Assembly (NCBI GenBank): GCA_902783615.1
Contig: CACZRQ010000237.1
Location: 1-10,957 of the forward strand
Direction of reading: 5' to 3'
Length of the DNA stretch: 10,957 bases
From: an uncultured Bacteroidales bacterium
Lineage (GTDB): Bacteria; Bacteroidota; Bacteroidia; Bacteroidales; Bacteroidaceae
The position numbers were made by a program, and so were the translations under genes. The stretch's first letter is position 1. Each line of letters opens with the position of its first letter. Shown here piece by piece: positions 1-6,902 of the stretch. Under the pieces are notes generated by a model. It did not search any database. It was not told where the DNA came from and worked only from the letters and a program-made list of their open reading frames with translations.

Positions 1-939
1 CTTGGTCTCGGTAATCGGATATTCGCGAACAATGGCCAGGTTCTCCTCCTGATGCTTCTTCTCATCAATCTTCCACTCATTCCAGACCTTGCGCAGCGAC
101 TGCCCATACACCTTCTTAAACTGATTGGCAAAGAATGTGCGACTGTCGGCCGTGCGGTTGTAGAAGCTGATCATCTTATCGTAGCCGTAGGTCTTGGTCA
201 GGTAGTTCACGAAACGCGTACCATAGAGATAGGCATTGGCACCCACCTGGAAGTCCATCGTCGATCCTTCGGTTTCCAGACCCACCACCGAGAACAGTTT
301 GTCGCCTCCATCGATGATGCTGCGGAAATACATCTCGTCGTAGCCACCCAACGCGCGTCCCACGCCACCACCGAGCCATGTTTCCATGAAGCAGGCAATA
401 CCCTCGTGATACCAACGGGGTGAATACCAGCGTGGAACGGTCATGTAGCTCCACAGGGCAGAGAAAGGTTGCGAGTTGTCGGTACTTACCTTGGCACCGA
501 AGAAACGACGCCAGTTGCGATCCTTCTTGTTGTATTTGTCGGTCATCACAACGTGCGTATATTCATGCTTGAAAAGCTGACGGTATCGCTCGCTGGATGG
601 GTTGATGTAATACGACATGTTCAGCGGAGCCATGCCGATTTGGATGAAAGAACGGGGTAACGGCGCAGCACCGCCGTTACCGTCGTCCTCCCAGTCGGTT
701 ATCATCAGCATAGGTGCTTCTGGCTTATAGATGGAATCGGTTGTCCATATCTGGTTATGAAGCGCCTTGCCGTTTTGGAACATGCGTACCATGTGGGGGA
801 TGTAGCGCGACAGGTTCTTGTCGAAAAACACCAGTCTTGCCTCATCCGTTTTATACTGGTAGTAAGTTTGGTTCTGCCCCCACGAGATGCAGGGAAGCAG
901 CAACATCAGCAGTATGACTATCCTCGTACGCATGTCCAT
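1..939 (-). CDS. Secreted gluzincin-type zinc metalloprotease (C-terminus cut off)
   Basis: This gene is read from the minus strand and runs off the left edge, so only the first 313 residues are visible. The N-terminus is a signal peptide: a charged MRTR followed by a hydrophobic stretch (about residues 7-18) and a likely signal-peptidase I cut after Ser-Trp-Gly, before Gln22. The core shows HEYTH at residues 125-129, a HEXXH zinc site, followed about 50 residues later by WYHEGIACFMET, where Glu179 fits the third zinc ligand of gluzincins (peptidase MA-like). It is therefore probably an exported periplasmic or surface peptidase. Known Bacteroidetes relatives carry a C-terminal TolB-like beta-propeller, but that part lies outside the window, so this is only inferred. 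The start could be codon 1 (939) or Met3 (933); no clear Shine-Dalgarno separates them. Only 10 bp separate it from the gene upstream, suggesting co-transcription. The substrate is unknown. Confidence 0.8.
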   Translation of the reverse strand, partial: MDMRTRIVILLMLLLPCISWGQNQTYYQYKTDEARLVFFDKNLSRYIPHMVRMFQNGKALHNQIWTTDSIYKPEAPMLMITDWEDDGNGGAAPLPRSFIQIGMAPLNMSYYINPSSERYRQLFKHEYTHVVMTDKYNKKDRNWRRFFGAKVSTDNSQPFSALWSYMTVPRWYSPRWYHEGIACFMETWLGGGVGRALGGYDEMYFRSIIDGGDKLFSVVGLETEGSTMDFQVGANAYLYGTRFVNYLTKTYGYDKMISFYNRTADSRTFFANQFKKVYGQSLRKVWNEWKIDEKKHQEENLAIVREYPITETK

Positions 940-949
940 TATATTTTAT

Positions 950-2248
950 TTATTGTTGTTGAAAAACATTGCCAAGCGACGGGATTGAGCCAATCGATGC
1001 AGTTTGAATTGCTACACCCAATGCAGGAACATCAACTTCCTTCAATCCTCCTGTGGAACTTACTTTCATCACTTCATTAAAGCTGGTCTGAATAGCTGGA
1101 TTGCTGGCTACACTTATAATATCATTCATTACAAAGGTTTCAGCACCACCTGCGAGATTGAATTGGGAAACCAAATTCTGTTGAAGTCCAGCGATAATTT
1201 CATTGGAAAGCTGAGGTACATTAGCACCATTAGAGTTAGCACCATTGAAAAGACTTGCTCCATTGGAAAGTTGAGGTACTTCACCGTTAAACTCCAACTT
1301 ATAACCCTCCCTAAGAGAATTGGATAACTCCCGAAATCCAGGCATCTCTCCAATTTTATTGATGAAGTTTATGCTTATTTGTTCAAACAACTGTTCAGAG
1401 CTTTGCAAACCTGGCGTGCTGCTGACTGTTGGAACGACAACACTGTTGTACACCTCGAAGACATTGGAGATTTGTGGAATAACGTATCCTATGGTATTTG
1501 GAACATTCAATTCTCTAGCAAGATTGGCACTTTTCAAAACTCCTACCTGCTCAGACATTTTAAATCCACCCATAGAAGCCAGTGTTTTCTCAGCCGACAG
1601 CAGGTTGCCCTTCTTTGCCAGTGCAGCTGCACTTGCCTGGTCGCCTTCCAGCGCAGCAGTCATCTGCTGATAATCCAACCACTGGTCACGCACGAACTTC
1701 AGACGGTCGCTACCTTCGTTATTCTCCAGATACTTGTCGGTAGTATCAATGAAGCGGTTAGCCAGGTCGTTCTGCTTCTGCAGAGTGGTATAAGCCAATG
1801 AAGCATTGATGGTATTCTGAGCCAGTTCGGGACGCCCCTCACCGTTCAATGCGGCGTTCAGGTCGTTGCCAGCATCCATCAGTGACAAACAAACGTTGTT
1901 AACCATTGTGCGAGCTTCTGCCATGTCCTTCAACACATCAGCAAATGCAGGGATCTCGCCTGCCACCTCGTTCGACATCTCAACCAGTGTGCCGAATTGT
2001 GAAGCACGTGTCTGCATCACCATATAAGCAGCCACCATACCATTCTTAAACTCAGGGTCACTCTTCAGGAGCTCTTCCATATTCGATTCCAATGCAGCCT
2101 GCTTACGAGAGAAGCGGGAAGATTTAGCGATATCACCGCTGGCATTGGTGATGTCAACAGGCCAATTTACAAACATGGACGAGAGACCGCCCAATACAAG
2201 CACTGCTACCACAGCACCTAAAACGATAAATAAATTCTTCTTTTTCAT
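950..2248 (-). CDS. Membrane-anchored helical protein of unknown function, 432 aa
   Basis: I do not recognise this family. The N-terminus MKKKNLF plus a hydrophobic segment (about residues 6-27) looks like a signal anchor or uncleaved signal peptide, placing the rest in the periplasm. Residues 40-245 are rich in Ala, Leu, Glu, Lys and Gln and look mostly alpha-helical. Residues 320-350 are low in complexity, with VPQLSN occurring twice 20 residues apart around Asn-Gly-Ala runs. The tail (350-432) is rich in Ser, Ala and Gly and ends in three Gln. There are no catalytic motifs, transmembrane barrels or sorting domains that I can name. By eye, the DNA is more AT-rich after about residue 230 (left of about 1561) than before it. 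The gene has its own TAnnTTTG promoter box about 60 bp upstream and is followed 10 bp later by the metalloprotease, so the two may act together. The ATG at 2248 is well supported by the hydrophobic N-terminus. Confidence 0.8.
   Translation of the reverse strand: MKKKNLFIVLGAVVAVLVLGGLSSMFVNWPVDITNASGDIAKSSRFSRKQAALESNMEELLKSDPEFKNGMVAAYMVMQTRASQFGTLVEMSNEVAGEIPAFADVLKDMAEARTMVNNVCLSLMDAGNDLNAALNGEGRPELAQNTINASLAYTTLQKQNDLANRFIDTTDKYLENNEGSDRLKFVRDQWLDYQQMTAALEGDQASAAALAKKGNLLSAEKTLASMGGFKMSEQVGVLKSANLARELNVPNTIGYVIPQISNVFEVYNSVVVPTVSSTPGLQSSEQLFEQISINFINKIGEMPGFRELSNSLREGYKLEFNGEVPQLSNGASLFNGANSNGANVPQLSNEIIAGLQQNLVSQFNLAGGAETFVMNDIISVASNPAIQTSFNEVMKVSSTGGLKEVDVPALGVAIQTASIGSIPSLGNVFQQQ
1201..1279. 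repeat. Two-copy 19-bp direct repeat, 60 bp apart, inside the 432-aa gene
   Basis: The 19-mer at 1201-1219 recurs at 1261-1279 with a single C/T difference. The period is 60 bp, so the reading frame is kept, and each copy encodes the same VPQLSN peptide. The intervening stretch repeats Asn-Gly-Ala codons. This looks like an in-frame duplication in a low-complexity linker. Confidence 0.75.
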
Positions 2249-2305
2249 AACTATAAACTGTTAATAGTAAAAACATTCTATACTCTTACAGGCTTATAAC
2301 CGTTG

Positions 2306-2313
2306 CAAAGATA
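2306..2313 (-). promoter_or_regulatory. Bacteroidetes -7 promoter box for the 432-aa gene
   Basis: On the minus strand the sequence reads TATCTTTG, an exact match to the Bacteroidetes -7 consensus TAnnTTTG. A start site about 6 nt downstream would leave a leader of about 50 nt before the ATG at 2248. I see no good TTTG -33 element at the usual 19-bp spacing. The box makes the 432-aa gene and the metalloprotease a separate transcription unit from the export genes. Confidence 0.55.
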
Positions 2314-2335
2314 GCAACAATTATTGAATTCCTCT

Positions 2336-2367
2336 AAAAAAACGTCTCAAAAAAACGACAAACCGTC
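2336..2367 (-). terminator. Weak candidate terminator after the lipoprotein adaptor gene
   Basis: Read on the minus strand, a short GAC...GTC stem is followed by seven T residues, then a second ACG followed by another seven T residues. The stem is only 3-4 bp, well short of a normal intrinsic terminator, so this is tentative. Its position, 20-50 bp after the adaptor stop codon and before the next promoter, fits transcription termination. Confidence 0.3.
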
Positions 2368-2386
2368 ATAAACTTTTTCATTTCAG

Positions 2387-3211
2387 TTACAAAGTCACAA
2401 TGGCCGACATGCCCGGCATCAGGTGGGGGTGCGGGGTAAGGATGGCCTCTAAGTGTATCATGCCGTTACTCTCCACCACCGGGCTCACAGCGGTAATGTG
2501 GGCCTCATGCCTGTCATCGGGGTATGAGATGGGCGTCACCGTGATGGCCATGCCTTTCTGGAACTTCTGCAGCTCGTTCTCTAACACATCAAAGGTCACC
2601 TTCAGGTGCTCGGTATCCACAATGCGAAACAGGGTCTCACCTGGAATGGCAGTTCCATAAAGGGTGGCATCGAGCTGTGTCACCACGCCCGAGATAGGTG
2701 CCTCGATGGTGCAATAGCTCAGCTGATGCTCCAGCTGCTGCAAGGCAGCCTTGGCGGCGTTATAGCCGCTGTTGATGCGAGCCAGCTCCTTGAGGTTCTC
2801 GGGTGCTTGCTCTAAGGCATCACGCTTGTAGCCCTGCCCCATCAGGATGGCCTGATACTCATACTCTGCCCGTTCCAGCTCTGCGCGGCCTTTCACAATC
2901 TTGTCCTCGGTGGCTGTTCTGTCTAAGCGAGCCACCACCTGTCCCTTCTGCACGCGCTGCCCCATCTCCACACCCAGCATCACTATCTGCTCATTGATGC
3001 GGCTGTTTACCGCCACCTCCGACACCGACATGATGGTGCCTTTGCAAGAAAATGCAGCCGTGGTCACATCCTTCACCTCCTGACTTTCCGGCTTCACCGC
3101 TGTTGCAATCACGGAAGCATCAGGCATCGCCTTCACGTCATCCTCTACCTGTCGCCCGCCCTGACAACCAGCCAGCGCCAAGCTCACCACCAAAAACATT
3201 ACCTTTTTCAT
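2387..3211 (-). CDS. Periplasmic adaptor (membrane fusion) lipoprotein, HlyD/RND-MFP type
   Basis: This 274-aa protein begins with a lipoprotein signal, MKKVMFLVVSLALAGC, whose LAGC lipobox predicts lipidation of Cys16. The adaptor architecture follows in order. The first lipoyl half is at about residues 55-97 (GVEMGQRVQKGQVVARLD). A helical hairpin spans about 98-165. The second lipoyl half is at about 168-199 (IEAPISGVVTQLD, then GETLFRIVD), and a beta-barrel domain runs from 200 to the end. It stops at PGMSAIVTL, so the membrane-proximal domain of full-length RND adaptors is absent. Such proteins bridge an inner-membrane transporter to a TolC channel. The gene lies just downstream of the TolC gene but has its own promoter and upstream inverted repeat, and no inner-membrane RND pump follows it here. 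It may be a second adaptor of the NHLM-like exporter; that pairing is inference. The ATG at 3211 is fixed by the signal peptide. Confidence 0.85.
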   Translation of the reverse strand: MKKVMFLVVSLALAGCQGGRQVEDDVKAMPDASVIATAVKPESQEVKDVTTAAFSCKGTIMSVSEVAVNSRINEQIVMLGVEMGQRVQKGQVVARLDRTATEDKIVKGRAELERAEYEYQAILMGQGYKRDALEQAPENLKELARINSGYNAAKAALQQLEHQLSYCTIEAPISGVVTQLDATLYGTAIPGETLFRIVDTEHLKVTFDVLENELQKFQKGMAITVTPISYPDDRHEAHITAVSPVVESNGMIHLEAILTPHPHLMPGMSAIVTL

Positions 3212-3230
3212 TATAATATTTTTCTGTTAG

Positions 3231-3238
3231 CAAAATTA
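3231..3238 (-). promoter_or_regulatory. -7 promoter box for the lipoprotein adaptor
   Basis: The minus strand reads TAATTTTG, matching TAnnTTTG, with about 19 nt from the box to the ATG at 3211. There is no TTTG at the -33 position. Instead, one arm of an inverted repeat (AGAAAG-like on the minus strand) lies 20 bp upstream of the box. This spacing is shared with the promoter of the export operon at 9538-9545. Confidence 0.6.
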
Positions 3239-3258
3239 CCATATCCTATCACTAGTCT

Positions 3259-3292
3259 CTTTCTTTTTAGCGTAAATACATCGAGAGGAAAG
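3259..3292. promoter_or_regulatory. Imperfect inverted-repeat operator candidate (copy 1)
   Basis: The right arm is AGAGGAAAG at 3284-3292, preceded by TCG. The left arm CTTTCTTTT at 3259-3267 matches 7 of 9 positions of the reverse complement, with a 16-bp spacer. The same 12-mer TCGAGAGGAAAG occurs upstream of the NHLM-type HlyD gene, 68-70 bp from each start codon. The shared sequence and equal placement against the -7 box argue for a transcription-factor site. Confidence 0.55.
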
Positions 3293-3336
3293 CAAAAATT
3301 GGACGAGAGAAAAAAAATTGGATAAAAGATAAAAAA

Positions 3337-4797
3337 TCACTCATTCGTAAGTGTCATCAAATGATAATACGTTATCCAATACTTCTCAAGTGCCGACAGA
3401 TATTGGGTGTAGGCATCATCACGGCGGTTCTGCGCCAGCGTGTAAGTATTGATGTCGCACAGCCCATTGGCATAATTATCGGCATTCAAGACAAACACCT
3501 CGTCGGCCATGACCATCGCCTCACTGGTACGTTCCAGCAGTTGCCAGTAAGTGCGGATGTCGTTCATCGTCGCCATCACATCCTCCTTCAGTCTACGCTC
3601 CATCTCATCCAAGGCGCTCTCCTCACGGCTCACCCATGCCTGAGCAGCCGCATAACGGCTCTTGGCAGCTCCATGATCCATCAGCGGCACACTCAAGGTA
3701 ATACCCCCCAAGGCATACAGGCGCTGGTCGCGATAAGCATGAAGAATCTTGTTGTCCACTTGTTGCATACCCACATTGATGTCCAACGCCACATTCACTC
3801 CTTTTTCCTTATACGCTTTCTGCGCCTGCTGGCGCGATTCCGTCACCGTGGCCACCTGAAGCCGGTAAGCAGGGTTGTTGGCCATCGCCAAGTCGATAGC
3901 CTCAGCTGGAGTCAGGCTCACTGTCGGGGGTTGTTGCGCAAACTGCAACTCCACGCCTGCCAACTCATCGCCATTCGCCAGCTGCAGATACGATGCCAGC
4001 TTGATGCGGGCATCCTCCACGCTGGTACGTGCCATCTCTAAAGCGTTGGCCGCATTCATGCGCTGCAGTTCCAACGACCGCAGTTCTGCCAGCGTCACCA
4101 TGGCTATGCTTGCCTTTTCGCAGGCAATAGCATATAGCGTATCGGCAGCCTGTAAATTACGTTGATACATATCATACTGCCCCTGTGCGAATACCAGCTT
4201 GAAGAAACGCTTCGCCACTTCCTCGGCTATGTTGTTCAAATCATACTGATGCTGCAGCCGGGCCGCCTGGACACGTTGGTCCTCTACAATCTTCTCCCAG
4301 CGATAGGGATTATAGCCCAGCAAGTTCTGCCGATAACCAAACAGGATCGGGGTCGCCACATACTGACGCGCATACGTTGCCTTACTACCGAAATACTCAG
4401 TCCATACGGCCTGTGTACCCACATACGCCTCGCCACCCAGATTCAGCATCTTTTGGGTAAGATTCACACTGGCTGCTGCCGACAGGTTGTTGAAGTTGCG
4501 CAGATAGACATAATCGCGTGTGGGATCACTGATGATCTTCTGGTAGTTAGGTGCCACACGCAACATGAGTTGCGGTTTTCTCAACGCCATGAACTCATCA
4601 AAACGCTGGATATTGTAGCTCAGCTCATACTTGCTTTGGAATGCCAGAATCGTACTGTCTTGGGCTTGACGGATAGCCTGCTCCAATGACATTGACAATT
4701 GACCATTAACGATTGAACATTCAGTATTCACCATTACTACGCACAACATGATGCGCAGCACCCAATCTTCCCATCTATTAACAACACACTTCTTCAT
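3337..4797 (-). CDS. TolC-family outer-membrane efflux protein
   Basis: This gene encodes a 486-aa protein of the OEP/TolC family, which forms a trimeric outer-membrane barrel with a periplasmic helical tunnel. The N-terminus has a hydrophobic stretch (VLRIMLCVVMV) and a likely cleavage near NGQLS. The mature start MSLEQAIRQAQ is typical of the family. Two related halves follow: helices with coiled-coil character around residues 165-255, then SLTPAEAIDLAMANNPAYRLQ starting the second half at about 285 and SVPLMDHGAAKSRYAAA at about 360-378. The open frame extends to a TTG at 4803, but the ATG at 4797, 2 bp after the stop of the upstream ABC gene, is the better start. The tight spacing places it in the export operon as the outer-membrane exit. 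The signal peptide end is encoded by a 7-bp degenerate repeat. Family confidence is high; the cargo is unknown. Confidence 0.88.
   Translation of the reverse strand: MKKCVVNRWEDWVLRIMLCVVMVNTECSIVNGQLSMSLEQAIRQAQDSTILAFQSKYELSYNIQRFDEFMALRKPQLMLRVAPNYQKIISDPTRDYVYLRNFNNLSAAASVNLTQKMLNLGGEAYVGTQAVWTEYFGSKATYARQYVATPILFGYRQNLLGYNPYRWEKIVEDQRVQAARLQHQYDLNNIAEEVAKRFFKLVFAQGQYDMYQRNLQAADTLYAIACEKASIAMVTLAELRSLELQRMNAANALEMARTSVEDARIKLASYLQLANGDELAGVELQFAQQPPTVSLTPAEAIDLAMANNPAYRLQVATVTESRQQAQKAYKEKGVNVALDINVGMQQVDNKILHAYRDQRLYALGGITLSVPLMDHGAAKSRYAAAQAWVSREESALDEMERRLKEDVMATMNDIRTYWQLLERTSEAMVMADEVFVLNADNYANGLCDINTYTLAQNRRDDAYTQYLSALEKYWITYYHLMTLTNE
4690..4738. repeat. Seven-unit degenerate heptanucleotide repeat inside the TolC signal peptide
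   Basis: On the plus strand seven consecutive 7-mers share ATT at positions 2-4: CATTGAC, AATTGAC, CATTAAC, GATTGAA, CATTCAG, TATTCAC and CATTACT. On the minus strand this is a (G/C/T)TnAATn pattern. It encodes the end of the signal peptide and the first mature residues, around VNTECSIVNGQLSM. From memory, similar ATT-type heptad tracts are common between genes in Bacteroidales; here one lies inside a coding region. Confidence 0.75.
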
Positions 4798-4799
4798 AG

Positions 4800-6902
4800 T
4801 CAATCTTCATCCTTTGAAAAATAACCTTTAGCCTCCAGCTCCTCAAAACTACCATCCTCCACGACACGCCCGTCGCGCAATACTATAATGCGGTTGCAAT
4901 GCCTGATGGTGCTCATGCGGTGAGCAATCACGATACGAGTGCAGTCCAGTTTCGCCAGGCTTTCAGTGACAATGTGTTGGCTGATGTTATCGAGTGCCGA
5001 GGTCGCCTCATCCAAGAAGAGTATCCTCGGCTTCCTGACCAGTGCACGGGCAATGAGTATGCGTTGCTTTTGTCCGCCAGAAACGCCCTTGCCATCCATG
5101 CTGATTGGTGTCTGCATACCCAACGGCATCTGCTCAATATCCTTGTCGAGAGCCGCCAAACGAGCTGCCGCCCAGGCATCCTCCTCCGTCAGTAGCGAAT
5201 TGTTGAAGATGATGTTGTCAAGTATGGTACCTTCAACCAACTTGCCTTCCTGCAAGCAGATGCTCAGACAGTGCTGACGGAAGGAACGCAGGTTCATCTC
5301 ATTGAGATTATACTGGTCGTAGAAAATAGATCCAGAAGCAGGCATCTCGTAACCAATCATCAAACGCATGAGTGTGCTCTTACCACAACCCGAAGCACCC
5401 ACCAGAGCCACATATTCGCCACTGTTGATATGGAGACTAAGACCATCGAAGAGCAACGGCATATCTTCGGAATAGCGGAACTTCAATTTTCGTATGTCAA
5501 TGGTTCCGCTGATATCCTTTACAACAACAGAGTGGGCACGATTTTCAGTGTCGGCCTGCATAATGGGCTTGCAAAGCATGGCCTCTGGTTTCATTCTTGC
5601 TATGGTAAGGACAATCCCTTGAAGTTGAGCCATAGCCTCTGTAGCAATCAAAAGCACACTGCAATAAGCAATATAGTCGGATAGTCCAAGGCCATAATGC
5701 CACGCTGCTCCCATTGTGACAATCAAGGGCAGCATTCTCATATTATAAGAGAATGCCGACGCATAGAAGGCCATTATCGGTTTGCTTGAACTGTATTGGT
5801 CGGTAGGCTCGTAGGCAAAAGCCCAATGACGATAGGCTCGTATCTCTGCACCACAGGTTTTCACCTTCTGTAAACCATTGGCAAGACTGAATATGACGCC
5901 CTGAAGTTTGGAGTTGGCTGGTGTGACACTTCCCCGCACTTTCATCATGTAATATAACTGTACCAAAATCGCCAAAACCACAAGTAATATGACTGCGATA
6001 CCAGTATAAAGCAACTGACCACCATAGATAAAGAACTGGATGAACATGATACCCGTAAAGAGGAAGGTCAGCGTTGTGGAAAGTATCTCGCTTGTAAGCA
6101 TAGAACTAAGCCTTGACAACGATAATACACGGTTGGACAAGTCGCCTGGAGAATATTGCTTGAAGAAATTGGTGGGCAGCATGAGCAGATGTTGCATCAT
6201 GGCAGTCTGTAAACTATACTCCACCTTATCCTTGATACGTATCACAACGAGGTTTCGGGCCAACTGCACCATGATCATACCCATGGAGGCACTCAGCAGA
6301 AGCGTGGCCACAGGTATGATTTGCGTGGCATCGCCAGAAGGTATCACCTCATTGAAGATAAGTTTTGTGATATAGGGTGTAAACATAGTAAGCAGAATTA
6401 CGCCAAGACAAGACACCAGTGAGTAGAATGCATCAGAGATGCTAAGCTCTTTCATGGCGTAGCGTACCATCTGTAAGGCCGTGAAGCTGTAGTTTGATAA
6501 TGAGCGGCACGTGGTAAACGCTTCACGTTTCAATAGTGAGTCACTCTTGCTGCTGTTAACGCGGCAAAGAATACCAGTTTTAGGATTGACATAACTATAT
6601 GACGTGAAATTCGGTTTAAGAATCACAGGAGTATCGCCGTCAGCAAGAAAACCTATCATCCTCCCTGTGCTTCGTTTCCACCAGTTCTCTGACAATGTTA
6701 CCTTACGTAAGAAAACATTCTGTGTCGCTAGCATCTCCTCCATTTCCGTCAAGTTGGCAGGCTGTTGCCATTTCAAGCGACGCCAAGCCCTGCGGTCAAC
6801 CATGGCATGGAGCAGAGTTGCCGCCTCATCAAACGACTGTCGGTCGCCCTCAATACGGCGAACCAGTTGCTCTAATATCGGATTATCCAAAGGGTTATGC
6901 AT
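4800..6902 (-). CDS. ABC exporter permease/ATPase, NHLM (NHLP) bacteriocin system ABC2 type
   Basis: This 700-aa half-transporter closely resembles the NHLM micro-ABC2 family (TIGR03797 type). Residues 1-150 are a cytoplasmic N-terminal region whose segment RKVTLSENWWKRSTGRMIGF (66-85), with ILKP and YVNPKTG after it, matches the degenerate peptidase-like domain of that family. I see no catalytic Cys/His arrangement there. The membrane domain spans about 155-440. The nucleotide-binding domain has Walker A GASGCGKST (502-510), Q-loop Gln551, signature VSGGQ (607-611), Walker B ILFLDE (627-632, catalytic Glu632), D-loop SALD (635-638) and H-loop His661, so it looks active. Its start overlaps the upstream ABC gene by 8 bp, and the TolC start follows 2 bp after its stop. 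It probably forms a heterodimer with the 577-aa ABC protein. The length is normal for the family. Confidence 0.88.
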   Translation of the reverse strand: MHNPLDNPILEQLVRRIEGDRQSFDEAATLLHAMVDRRAWRRLKWQQPANLTEMEEMLATQNVFLRKVTLSENWWKRSTGRMIGFLADGDTPVILKPNFTSYSYVNPKTGILCRVNSSKSDSLLKREAFTTCRSLSNYSFTALQMVRYAMKELSISDAFYSLVSCLGVILLTMFTPYITKLIFNEVIPSGDATQIIPVATLLLSASMGMIMVQLARNLVVIRIKDKVEYSLQTAMMQHLLMLPTNFFKQYSPGDLSNRVLSLSRLSSMLTSEILSTTLTFLFTGIMFIQFFIYGGQLLYTGIAVILLVVLAILVQLYYMMKVRGSVTPANSKLQGVIFSLANGLQKVKTCGAEIRAYRHWAFAYEPTDQYSSSKPIMAFYASAFSYNMRMLPLIVTMGAAWHYGLGLSDYIAYCSVLLIATEAMAQLQGIVLTIARMKPEAMLCKPIMQADTENRAHSVVVKDISGTIDIRKLKFRYSEDMPLLFDGLSLHINSGEYVALVGASGCGKSTLMRLMIGYEMPASGSIFYDQYNLNEMNLRSFRQHCLSICLQEGKLVEGTILDNIIFNNSLLTEEDAWAAARLAALDKDIEQMPLGMQTPISMDGKGVSGGQKQRILIARALVRKPRILFLDEATSALDNISQHIVTESLAKLDCTRIVIAHRMSTIRHCNRIIVLRDGRVVEDGSFEELEAKGYFSKDED

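Noticed and set aside
2327..2335. Third copy of the AGAGGAAAG operator before the 432-aa gene
   Set aside because: The minus strand reads AGAGGAATT, there is no opposing arm, and the distance to the -7 box is 13 bp, not 19-20.
4798..4803. TTG start of the TolC gene at 4803 with a 3-bp overlap
   Set aside because: An ATG two codons later (4797), just after the ABC2 stop, gives a normal MKK signal peptide.
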